From: JBAZHE01 sp964547855
GTDB lineage: Bacteria > Patescibacteriota > Patescibacteriia > Patescibacteriales > WJLG01
Length of the DNA: 35,997 bases
Direction: 5' to 3'
Assembly: GCA_964547855.1 (NCBI GenBank)
Contig: CAZJPG010000014.1
Span: forward strand, 1-35,997
Under the pieces are notes generated by a model, which was given only the letters and a program-made list of their open reading frames with translations, ran no database searches and was not told the DNA's origin. The position numbers and the translations under genes are program-made. Below, piece by piece: positions 24,401 through 30,708 of the stretch. Each line of letters begins with the position of its first letter. Within the stretch, counting starts at the first letter, position 1.

Positions 24401-25447
24401 TCACATATCCAATGTTCTGGCGCCAAGAAAAGCATCGCAAAAACGATAAACCGTCTTCATGATGCCCTCATAATCGTTCAGCCCCGTCAATAAATGCTCC
24501 GGAAAAACATCATCTCCGTTGAGGGCGCCCAAAAGCGCGCCAACCATGGAAGCATTCGTATCGGTGTCCCCTCCAGCTCTTATGGCACTATAAAGCGCCT
24601 CGATACTGGTCGGATTCTTGAGAAAACAATTGTAGGCCAAAGGCAAAGAATCGTAAACGTAAAAAGGTTTCTTGCCATACATATCGGCCAATTCTGAAAC
24701 GCTTTTTAAATACGTTTGACCATAGAGCATGCCGACTAATCTGTCGACAAGACGATCTTCAATTTTGTCCATACCCCGATTAAAAGACTCCCCTTCGGCA
24801 CAAGCCGTGATCGCTTCGCACAAAAACGACTCTTTGAAATATTGATGATTAGGAAAATTAAAGAAACAATATCTCACTAAACGGGCCTGAACCCAACCTG
24901 AGGCCAAAGCCATTGCCGATCTATGAGTCATCATGCCCAAGTCAAAGGAACTTTCCATAAAAGCTTCCCGACGCCGATCGCCGCCATCAACATAGAACAT
25001 GATAGCCATCAAAGCGCCTAAGGGCGATATTTTCATAGACACCCCATTGCCAGCACCGTCAGGAGTGCCACTAGCAAAAGGACTTGTTCCATCTCGCACT
25101 CTTTCGATGGCAGATGTAGTACCCTTGCCCCAGCCGCAAGTCGATTTTTCCATGGCCCTGATGTGATGTTGTCCCTGATTCACCAAGTCAAAACCTTTTT
25201 TATCGATCAACGACTCGGTCACTGCCAGAGTAAGCTGGGTATCATCAGTAATATCTCCGGCCTTAAGCACTCCTTTGAGAAAATGCTTCTCATTGGGATC
25301 AGCGTAAAGACTAACATTACCATCGGTCAAAGCCATCACCTCGCTTGAAGTCAATTTCTCATAAGGCATACCCAAGGCATCACCGATGGCGATACCAAGA
25401 AACATCCCCTTGATCTTTTTGGTCAATAGAAGCCTTCTGTTGTCCAA
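24401..25447 (-). CDS. ADP-ribosylglycohydrolase family protein (DraG/ARH-like)
   Basis: 348 residues. Family motifs for the two-Mg2+ active site are present: GIAIGDALGMPYE (near 18-30), ITDDTQLTLA (near 65), NGVSMKISPLGAL, and GGDTDTNASMVGALLGA near the C-terminus. These enzymes remove ADP-ribose from protein side chains or hydrolyse related ADP-ribosyl compounds; the target here is unknown and no ADP-ribosyltransferase is seen nearby. The start is a TTG at 25447, chosen because GGGAGGAAAGA lies directly upstream (a strong site at 5-base spacing). Single-gene unit with its own promoter and terminator. Confidence 0.9.
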   Translation of the reverse strand: MDNRRLLLTKKIKGMFLGIAIGDALGMPYEKLTSSEVMALTDGNVSLYADPNEKHFLKGVLKAGDITDDTQLTLAVTESLIDKKGFDLVNQGQHHIRAMEKSTCGWGKGTTSAIERVRDGTSPFASGTPDGAGNGVSMKISPLGALMAIMFYVDGGDRRREAFMESSFDLGMMTHRSAMALASGWVQARLVRYCFFNFPNHQYFKESFLCEAITACAEGESFNRGMDKIEDRLVDRLVGMLYGQTYLKSVSELADMYGKKPFYVYDSLPLAYNCFLKNPTSIEALYSAIRAGGDTDTNASMVGALLGALNGDDVFPEHLLTGLNDYEGIMKTVYRFCDAFLGARTLDM

Positions 25448-25491
25448 TCTTTCCTCCCTTTTTTTAAAATTAAAGAACCAGAAAACAATAA

Positions 25492-25520
25492 AATATAAGA
25501 TGATAACAGAAAAATGTCAA
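25492..25520 (-). promoter_or_regulatory. Promoter of the ADP-ribosylglycohydrolase gene
   Basis: TTGACA (25520-25515), 17-base spacer, TATATT (25497-25492), placed directly after the terminator of the upstream gene. Confidence 0.72.
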
Positions 25521-25527
25521 ATAAAAA

Positions 25528-25550
25528 GAGGCAAACGCGCGGTTTGCCTC
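25528..25550 (-). terminator. Terminator of the spermidine synthase-like gene
   Basis: A 9-bp perfect stem GAGGCAAAC/GTTTGCCTC with a 5-base loop; minus-strand tail TTTTTATTT. Confidence 0.82.
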
Positions 25551-25563
25551 AAAGATGCAACAG

Positions 25564-26457
25564 TTATCCAATCTCTGAAAGCTGAAGATTATCGACATCC
25601 AGTTTTCCGACTTCGAACTTTTCCTCAAATTCCATTTTGGGAAGACGAGAGAAATCGATCTCATGGATGTGCTGCCGACAGAAATATCTTCCCTTTCTCT
25701 TCGTTCTCTTAAGTTTCGCCGAGTCGATCGGGGAATCGGAAAAAAGAGAGAAAGTAAAATATGAATCGACGAACGGAGTAAAAGCGCCGTAGGCGAAGCT
25801 ATGCTGAAAATATTCCCGCAGTTTCGGATAGAAACTTCTGGCGAGCATATGCTCGGCATAGAACAAAATCAATCCGCCAGGCGCAAGATTACTTTTATAC
25901 TTGTTAATGGCATCCTCGCCATAAAGAAAGGGGCAGGCTGATTGAGCGGTCAGATCAATGAGTTCAACATCGAATTTTTCTTCCGGTGTATACTCTAAGG
26001 CATCGCCGATAACGACATGAGCCTTATTAAGACTGCCGTTATTAAGGTCGGAAATATTATCGCGACAGATATTGACAACTGAAGGGTCGAGATCGATGAT
26101 GGTCGGTATAACCCCGAATTTCAACACTTCACTGGCCGCAAAGCCGTCACCGCCGCCTAAAATGCCAACATTGATCGCTTTTTTTATCTTCAGCGCCAAG
26201 ATCATGGCAGGCCAGACCATCAATTCATGATAGACAAAATAATCGATCTCCGTGAACTGCACCTCGCCGTCGATAACCATTAACCGACCCAGGCTTTTAT
26301 TGTGGCCAAAAATTATTTCCTGCATGCCTGAATTAATGATTTTATCTACATAAAATTCAACAATTCTGGTATGGTCCTGAAACGATATTTTAGCCGCTAA
26401 TTTGCCGTCAACTATTGTTCCGCAATAAGATGACGACTGTTTACTTGTAATTACCAT
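25564..26457 (-). CDS. speE: Spermidine synthase-like protein (SpeE family)
   Basis: 297 residues from the ATG at 26457 (a TTG at 26514 would add 19). Polyamine aminopropyltransferase layout: beta-rich N-terminal domain with GRLMVIDGEVQFTEIDYFVYHEL, then a Rossmann methyltransferase-like domain with GILGGGDGFAASEV, IIDLDPSVVNICRDN and GDALEYTPEE. In SpeE the catalytic loop has two aspartates (as in D-x-x-D-P); here it reads VELIDLTAQSAC, so the first Asp is kept and the second is replaced by Ala. It may use a different substrate or be less active. It is preceded by a leader with a micro-ORF and terminator, so it is probably attenuated. The family is clear; the exact activity is not. Confidence 0.82.
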   Translation of the reverse strand: MVITSKQSSSYCGTIVDGKLAAKISFQDHTRIVEFYVDKIINSGMQEIIFGHNKSLGRLMVIDGEVQFTEIDYFVYHELMVWPAMILALKIKKAINVGILGGGDGFAASEVLKFGVIPTIIDLDPSVVNICRDNISDLNNGSLNKAHVVIGDALEYTPEEKFDVELIDLTAQSACPFLYGEDAINKYKSNLAPGGLILFYAEHMLARSFYPKLREYFQHSFAYGAFTPFVDSYFTFSLFSDSPIDSAKLKRTKRKGRYFCRQHIHEIDFSRLPKMEFEEKFEVGKLDVDNLQLSEIG

Positions 26458-26559
26458 TTCCTCAAATCCTTTGCTGATGGTTTCGTTGCCGTTTTCACCG
26501 GCTGTAAAAATCAAACAAGCGTCCTTTAGCCAAGAATTTGGCCAATTGACACGACACTA

Positions 26560-26595
26560 CTAAAAAACCGCCTCCTTGGCGGTGCCGAAAGACAT
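26560..26595 (-). CDS. 11-residue leader peptide ahead of speE-like gene
   Basis: ORF MSFGTAKEAVF, with a very strong AAAAGGAGGAGG site 5 bases before the ATG (26595). The second half of the ORF is the terminator hairpin itself and the stop TAG lies in the U-run. A second ATG at 26600 gives a different 24-codon frame but sits directly on the Shine-Dalgarno. The arrangement resembles a transcription-attenuation leader. Confidence 0.55.
   Translation of the reverse strand: MSFGTAKEAVF
26562..26583 (-). terminator. Attenuator-like terminator in the speE leader
   Basis: Stem ACCGCC/GGCGGT with a 5-base loop, followed by six U on the minus strand. It overlaps the end of the leader peptide ORF and lies about 105 bases upstream of the speE ATG. 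Confidence 0.75.
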
Positions 26596-26670
26596 AACAT
26601 CCTCCTCCTTTTATAATGATTGGATCTGTTGTTTTTAAGTTGCTTAAGGTTTTTGACCTTATTGGCGTTT

Positions 26671-26699
26671 ATCATATAACATATCCTTTAAAATGTCAA
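26671..26699 (-). promoter_or_regulatory. Strong promoter of the speE leader
   Basis: TTGACA (26699-26694), 17-base spacer, TATGAT (26676-26671). The leader after it has two small hairpins (AAGGT/ACCTT and TTAAG/CTTAA types) before the leader ORF. Confidence 0.78.
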
Positions 26700-26704
26700 T
26701 AGAC

Positions 26705-26737
26705 AAAAACGGCCAGGGAAATTACCCAGCCGTTTTT
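26705..26737 (-). terminator. Terminator of the L,D-transpeptidase gene
   Basis: Outer stem AAAAACGGC/GCCGTTTTT (9 bp) with an inner GGG/CCC pair; U-rich tail in both directions. Confidence 0.8.
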
Positions 26738-26754
26738 TATTGAGACATTACAAA

Positions 26755-27927
26755 TTATTTATGGTTATAAACTACAGTCCCCGGATTAGAGTTGGAAAAG
26801 CGAACCTTCTCCTCCTGTGGACTGATCTTTGGGTTGACTGTATAGAAAAGGAATTTAGCGTCTCCAATGGTCAAATTAGTACAACCAGCGCTCCTCTGCC
26901 CTCCGAACTCATCATGCCAATAAGCACCATGAAGAGCATAGGAATCTTGATAGTACATGGTCCAAGGCACGTCTTTAAGGTCATAGTAATGAGTGGCCTG
27001 TGGAGGTCCTCCGTGCATCCTAGTCTTGGTAAACTTATAACGGATACTGAAAGTTCCCAAAATGGTCGGGCTAGCGTTGACTCCGGTCGATACATAGGTA
27101 GCGAAGACTGGGTCAGCCCCTTTAAAAAGAGTCAACACAGAACTAGCAATATTGACGTCGATCCAATAATCTCCAGTCTTAACTTGCCAAGGAGTGACTG
27201 AATTTTTTTCTGGCAATGGCTGCGGAATCGGATCTATATATTTGGCCTCAACCCAAGCACCTGGGTGCAGACCGCCATCGACCTGGTACCATATTAAACC
27301 TTCGCTTTTCTTAACTGCTAAAACCTTAACTCGATTTTTGATCGAAAAAGCTCCCAGTCTTTTGGATTTCATCTTTGGCTCGGCCATAACTGGAGCATTT
27401 TTATAATTGACTTTGGCCCAAAAACCAATGTATTGCCACTCTCTCCCTGTCTCATTTCCATTGGCATCGGTAAAAAGCGTGGCCATAGGAACATCTTTCA
27501 AAACACAACGACTAGTAGTTGTTGAGAGGTGGCGCAATAAAAACAAAGCGCTTTGAGGATTCTCAATATAGACAAAGGAGTCTGAATCGGGATCGACATA
27601 AAAAGCCCGACCACCGTCCTCGACTTTTATCATAAAACGACCCTTTAATCTCTCCGGTGCGCTAGAGGCCATTTTTTCAAAATCATCATTAGAAATACCG
27701 AGTGCCAAATTCTTGATTATATTATAGGCGTCATTGAGAGTGCCGACATAGTAACGATGGAAATCTGACGGATTGACATACCAGAGGTCGCCCAGACTGG
27801 CAGAGTCCATCAAAATGCGTCCGGAAAATTCGTTCGATGGATTATCGGATGGGAAAGCCGCCGAAACCGGCAAGGCCAATAAAAGCCCAAAAAACAAAGA
27901 TATACAATATAATATTGGTTTATTCAT
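26755..27927 (-). CDS. Secreted L,D-transpeptidase (YkuD) with SH3-like and N-terminal repeat domains
   Basis: 390 residues. Signal peptide (1-23, ending PVSA-AF), then two copies of an approximately 45-residue unit with GRILMDSASLGDLWYVNP and KGRFMIKVEDGGRAFYVDP (a repeat I associate with CPR envelope proteins), an SH3-like domain (about 175-235, VMAEPKMKSKRLGAF...WVEAKYIDP), and a C-terminal YkuD domain. YkuD enzymes make 3-3 peptidoglycan crosslinks using a Cys in H-x(n)-SHGC. Here His333 and Cys349 are present, but the motif reads SAGCTNL instead of SHGC. Own promoter; ATG at 27927 with a leader of about 15 bases and no Shine-Dalgarno. Confidence 0.9.
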   Translation of the reverse strand: MNKPILYCISLFFGLLLALPVSAAFPSDNPSNEFSGRILMDSASLGDLWYVNPSDFHRYYVGTLNDAYNIIKNLALGISNDDFEKMASSAPERLKGRFMIKVEDGGRAFYVDPDSDSFVYIENPQSALFLLRHLSTTTSRCVLKDVPMATLFTDANGNETGREWQYIGFWAKVNYKNAPVMAEPKMKSKRLGAFSIKNRVKVLAVKKSEGLIWYQVDGGLHPGAWVEAKYIDPIPQPLPEKNSVTPWQVKTGDYWIDVNIASSVLTLFKGADPVFATYVSTGVNASPTILGTFSIRYKFTKTRMHGGPPQATHYYDLKDVPWTMYYQDSYALHGAYWHDEFGGQRSAGCTNLTIGDAKFLFYTVNPKISPQEEKVRFSNSNPGTVVYNHK

Positions 27928-27947
27928 AGGAGTTTGGTTTGCTAATC

Positions 27948-27976
27948 AATTTAACCTCTGAAATAAAAAGTGTCAA
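27948..27976 (-). promoter_or_regulatory. Promoter of the L,D-transpeptidase gene
   Basis: TTGACA (27976-27971), 17-base spacer, TAAATT (27953-27948). Confidence 0.6.
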
Positions 27977-27996
27977 ACTAGCTAAAAATAAAAAAA

Positions 27997-28020
27997 GCTT
28001 CACCGAATTTTCGGCAAAGC
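27997..28020 (-). terminator. Terminator of the short prepilin gene
   Basis: A 9-bp stem (two G-U pairs) GCTTCACCG/CGGCAAAGC with a 6-base loop; minus-strand T-run from the A-run at 27990-27996. Confidence 0.75.
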
Positions 28021-28057
28021 CTTTAAGCGAAATGCGCATTAAAATCGATCAACTCGA

Positions 28058-28210
28058 TCAACGGTCCTGATGGCCATGATAAGAGTTGTGACTCCCGACG
28101 CCTTGGTTAATCTTGCCGCAAATGGCAAAAGCGAGAATAGCAATGATGGCGACGACGACGATCAGCTCAACCAACGTAAAGCCACTTTTGTTAAGCTTGG
28201 GTCTTTTCAC
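28058..28210 (-). CDS. 50-residue type IV prepilin-like micro-protein
   Basis: GTG start at 28210 with a strong AAAAAAGGAGGAG site 4 bases upstream. The sequence begins KRPKLNKSG, then FTLVELIVVVAIIAILAF: a textbook class III (prepilin peptidase) signal with Gly before Phe and Glu at mature position 5. After the helix only about 20 residues remain, ending GSHNSYHGHQDR, which is His-rich. A normal pilin has a globular domain of 80-150 residues; it is absent here. Its own promoter (-35 overlapping the HTH gene stop) and terminator argue for a functional small gene rather than debris. A 9-base tandem duplication (28045-28062) spans the stop. Confidence 0.7.
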   Translation of the reverse strand: MKRPKLNKSGFTLVELIVVVAIIAILAFAICGKINQGVGSHNSYHGHQDR

Positions 28211-28249
28211 TAAGCTCCTCCTTTTTTATGAAAGAAATAACGAATTATT

Positions 28250-28278
28250 TTTTTATCATAAAACAACTAAAATGTCAA
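28250..28278 (-). promoter_or_regulatory. Promoter of the short prepilin gene
   Basis: TTGACA (28278-28273) overlaps the TGA stop of the HTH gene; with a 17-base spacer the -10 is TAAAAA (28255-28250). TATGAT nearer the -35 has too short a spacer. The -10 is weak. Confidence 0.5.
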
Positions 28279-28478
28279 CCTAGATCAAACACGTCGTCTA
28301 TGCGCTTCTTTAGAGCCTTGGCTACTTCATTGGCCAATCCTAAAGAAGGGTTATATTTCCCCTGCTCCAAAAAAACTATAGTCTCACGTCTAACACCAGC
28401 CTTCCTGGCCAAATCCTCTTGAGTCATGCCAAGCTTCGATCTTATTTCTTTTATGTTATTATCCATATTTATTTGCAT
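28275..28478 (-). CDS. Xre/Cro-family HTH repressor
   Basis: 67 residues, almost all one HTH_3 domain: NIKEIRSKLGMTQEDLARKAGVRRETIVFLEQGKYNPSLGLANEVAKALKKRIDDVFDL. This is the compact YozG-like form, which usually represses its own operon. The ATG at 28478 overlaps the stop of the DUF2178 gene by 10 bases; a second ATG at 28466, just after that stop, would give 63 residues. It is probably co-transcribed with the membrane protein and probably binds the two matching dyads at 29038-29080. Confidence 0.9.
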   Translation of the reverse strand: MQINMDNNIKEIRSKLGMTQEDLARKAGVRRETIVFLEQGKYNPSLGLANEVAKALKKRIDDVFDLG

Positions 28479-29020
28479 TCTTTCTCAGGGGCTGGAAAAG
28501 AAGGATTGCCATGTTTCACCCACTCCCCACCCTGACACATCCAATCATCTTCACCAGAAAAGACACGGAGAGTTATGATCGCCAAAAAGAAAAAGACAAT
28601 AGCCACAATCACTGTAAAGATGAATCTTTTATCAGTAAACTTGAATTTGTTGTAATAATGAAAAATAGCCGTACTTAACAATAGCAGGATTACCGTGGAA
28701 AACGCCAGCGTCATGCCAATGGCCTGATAATACGGATTTCTATCGGCCAAAGAATAAAAAATAAACATGCCAATGACTGCTAAGTAAGCATAGATCTGAA
28801 CAGCCATAGTTGCCGCCTTGCCAGCAGTAGCATAATCGCGCTCGTCGGCCATAACGTCTTTAACATGTTTGCGTAAAACAAGCATGATCACTGATCCGGC
28901 GACCAGCGCAGGCACGGAAATAAGATAATTCTTAAAGACAGCTGGCTGACTAAATAGAATGGCCAAAACCAGAACGATAGCCAATTTAATGGCCCGATAT
29001 TGCTTAGCGGATAGTTGCAT
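28469..29020 (-). CDS. DUF2178-like membrane protein paired with HTH regulator
   Basis: 183 residues from the ATG at 29020 (a TTG at 29056 would add 12, but it lies inside the operator). Four to five hydrophobic segments (about 10-26, 34-50, 75-95, 103-123, 136-156). The conserved-looking DERDYATAGKAATMAVQIYAY segment is typical of DUF2178 proteins, which often sit next to small HTH regulators. After the last helix there is an outside tail WMCQGGEWVKHGNPSFPAPE then KECK, with a pair of cysteines that could form a disulfide. The function of DUF2178 is unknown. Confidence 0.75.
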   Translation of the reverse strand: MQLSAKQYRAIKLAIVLVLAILFSQPAVFKNYLISVPALVAGSVIMLVLRKHVKDVMADERDYATAGKAATMAVQIYAYLAVIGMFIFYSLADRNPYYQAIGMTLAFSTVILLLLSTAIFHYYNKFKFTDKRFIFTVIVAIVFFFLAIITLRVFSGEDDWMCQGGEWVKHGNPSFPAPEKECK

Positions 29021-29037
29021 AGAATCGTTGATTTTAA

Positions 29038-29090
29038 TGTTAATTATATCTAACAATCATAATGTTATATTATTCTAACATATATGTCAA
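29038..29090 (-). promoter_or_regulatory. Promoter with two 18-base operator dyads for the DUF2178-HTH operon
   Basis: TTGACA (29090-29085), 17-base spacer, TAACAT (29067-29062). Two dyads of form TGTTA-N8-TAACA occupy 29063-29080 and 29038-29055; read on the minus strand both begin TGTTAGA, and they match in 14 of 18 positions. The first covers the spacer and -10, the second the start region. A TATAAT (29048-29043) inside the second dyad is an alternative -10. Confidence 0.7.
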
Positions 29091-29138
29091 ATATACCTCT
29101 CATAAAAACAACCGACACCATTCAATCTTAAAACAAAA

Positions 29139-29157
29139 AGATGGTCAAAGACCATCT
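29139..29157 (-). terminator. Terminator of the coiled-coil protein gene
   Basis: An 8-bp stem AGATGGTC/GACCATCT with a 3-base loop; minus-strand tail CTTTTTGTTTT. Confidence 0.75.
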
Positions 29158-29162
29158 CCATA

Positions 29163-29669
29163 TCAACAAATAATATTTCCAAACATCGAATATTCCAATT
29201 GTTTTAACTGGCCCTTTATCTCCTCGATCCTTTCCAGTTTTTTCTTCAAGGACATCACACCATCATCCAAAGCACGATCGACGCCCTGACCGCCTTCGAT
29301 CATTGACTCGATCTCGCTCATCAGTACTTCTGTCATACTATCTAAACTAAAAGACCTCTCATGAAGAAGATTTAATTCCTCAAGTAACTGACTACCATCA
29401 TTACTCATATTCTCATCCTTTTGCATAAGATTCAATTCGGACATCTCATGCCTTTTCTTTTCCAGACTCTCCTCAAGAACCCTTTCTTCGTCTTGAAATT
29501 CTTTTACTTTTTTCAATTTCTCCTTAATAGCCTTTGATGGCTCGTTAAGATCGTCGCCAAGAGCGCCAAATAAATCTTCAACTTCATTGATAGCCGAAAA
29601 CAATTCGGTCTTTAATCTCTCTCTTTTCTGACAAGAATCTTCAAAATTTAAATCCGCGTTGTTTAACAT
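29163..29669 (-). CDS. Hypothetical coiled-coil protein
   Basis: 168 residues, nearly all helical and highly charged, with heptad patterns through most of the length (for example KEKLKKVKEFQDEERVLEESLEKK and LKKKLERIEEIKGQLKQLE). No membrane segment, no signal peptide, one cysteine near the start and one at the end. No family recognised; the coiled coil would give spurious matches to many proteins. Its own promoter (29698-29726) and terminator frame it. ATG at 29669 with no Shine-Dalgarno. Confidence 0.7.
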   Translation of the reverse strand: MLNNADLNFEDSCQKRERLKTELFSAINEVEDLFGALGDDLNEPSKAIKEKLKKVKEFQDEERVLEESLEKKRHEMSELNLMQKDENMSNDGSQLLEELNLLHERSFSLDSMTEVLMSEIESMIEGGQGVDRALDDGVMSLKKKLERIEEIKGQLKQLEYSMFGNIIC

Positions 29670-29697
29670 TTTAAAAAAATATTGATCTTTTTATATA

Positions 29698-29726
29698 ATT
29701 TTACCAAAATTAAATATTTTTGCCAA
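29698..29726 (-). promoter_or_regulatory. Promoter of the coiled-coil protein gene
   Basis: TTGGCA (29726-29721), 17-base spacer, TAAAAT (29703-29698) with a TGG extended -10. Confidence 0.6.
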
Positions 29727-29738
29727 CTTAAATAAAAA

Positions 29739-29768
29739 ATCGCAGCCCCCTTTAATAAAGGCTGCGAT
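29739..29768 (-). terminator. Terminator of the histidine phosphatase gene
   Basis: A 9-bp stem ATCGCAGCC/GGCTGCGAT; minus-strand tail ATTTTTTATTT. Confidence 0.8.
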
Positions 29769-29784
29769 AGCATAAAAAGAAACG

Positions 29785-30567
29785 TTATTTCCGATAGAAC
29801 TGGCGATTGTAGTATTCCAATTCGAAGCGGCCATTTTTCCCCTTATCAGGATTGCCACGATAAGCTGTAACGCCACAATTAATAGGCTTGTCTTTTTTAT
29901 CAACTTTAACGAATTCATCTTCCCCCCATCTTTCCAAATTGGCTAGTACGGCTAGAATGTTAAGATGATGAGTTATGGCCATGATCCTCTTTTCCGCGAA
30001 ATCTCTCACTATAGTATTCATCCAAGACCGATTCCTTTCCCGAACATCGGGAACATTCTCGCCTTGAGGATATCGATACCAGTATGGCCCTTCCATCTTA
30101 TAAAGCTCAGCCTGTTCTGGGTGAAGGACATGAAACACCCGCCAATCATTATAGATCAAAGATAAGCCATGTTCCTGTTCGCGAATACGCTCTTCCTCTA
30201 CGAATTTAACGTTCTCTAATTCGGGCCACCCCCTCTTTAATCCGCCAAAAGTCATTTTTGTTCTCTCGTAAGGAGATAAAAAGATTATATCCGGAATTTT
30301 ATCGACATACAGCTTCCTTAATCTTTTTCCGACTTCGCAAGCCCTGCCAGAATATTTGTCGACAAGTTCGGTGTCGGCATCGCCAACCATAAGTGAAAAC
30401 TTTTTTTTCACCTCATTGGCCAAGTCCAATGTCTCGCTTGATCTAAAATCTCTTTTGAAGGCCCGTAAAAATCTTTTATACAAAGAACTCCTTTGCTTCT
30501 TTTTCTTTAGGACGTTATACCTGGAAACATCATGTCTTATAAGCAACATCAACTCTGGCCATTTCAT
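29785..30567 (-). CDS. Histidine phosphatase superfamily protein
   Basis: 260 residues from the ATG at 30567, chosen for its AAAAGGAG site 6 bases upstream; an upstream in-frame start at 30648 lies at the promoter. Superfamily motifs: LLIRHDVSRYN (Arg11, His12; the usual RHG is RHD here), SPYERTKMT (second Arg region), REQEHG (the acid/base Glu region) and ITHHLNILAVL (second catalytic His). About 60 basic residues inserted after the first motif (VLKKKKQRSSLYKRFLRAFK) are unusual. Members dephosphorylate sugars, phosphoproteins or other metabolites; the substrate is unknown. Single-gene unit. Confidence 0.88.
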   Translation of the reverse strand: MKWPELMLLIRHDVSRYNVLKKKKQRSSLYKRFLRAFKRDFRSSETLDLANEVKKKFSLMVGDADTELVDKYSGRACEVGKRLRKLYVDKIPDIIFLSPYERTKMTFGGLKRGWPELENVKFVEEERIREQEHGLSLIYNDWRVFHVLHPEQAELYKMEGPYWYRYPQGENVPDVRERNRSWMNTIVRDFAEKRIMAITHHLNILAVLANLERWGEDEFVKVDKKDKPINCGVTAYRGNPDKGKNGRFELEYYNRQFYRK

Positions 30568-30614
30568 GATCAGCTCCTTTTCCCATGTTTTAATTATGCA
30601 ATGAACAGATGCTA

Positions 30615-30644
30615 TATTTAAACAAGAAAATTTAATAAAGTCAA
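30615..30644 (-). promoter_or_regulatory. Promoter of the histidine phosphatase gene
   Basis: TTGACT (30644-30639), 18-base spacer, TAAATA (30620-30615). Confidence 0.45.
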
Positions 30645-30708
30645 GCATTTAAAAGCAACAAAAACTCTTCTAGTGAAGCATGGCTGATCGTATTTTAAGC
30701 TTAACATC

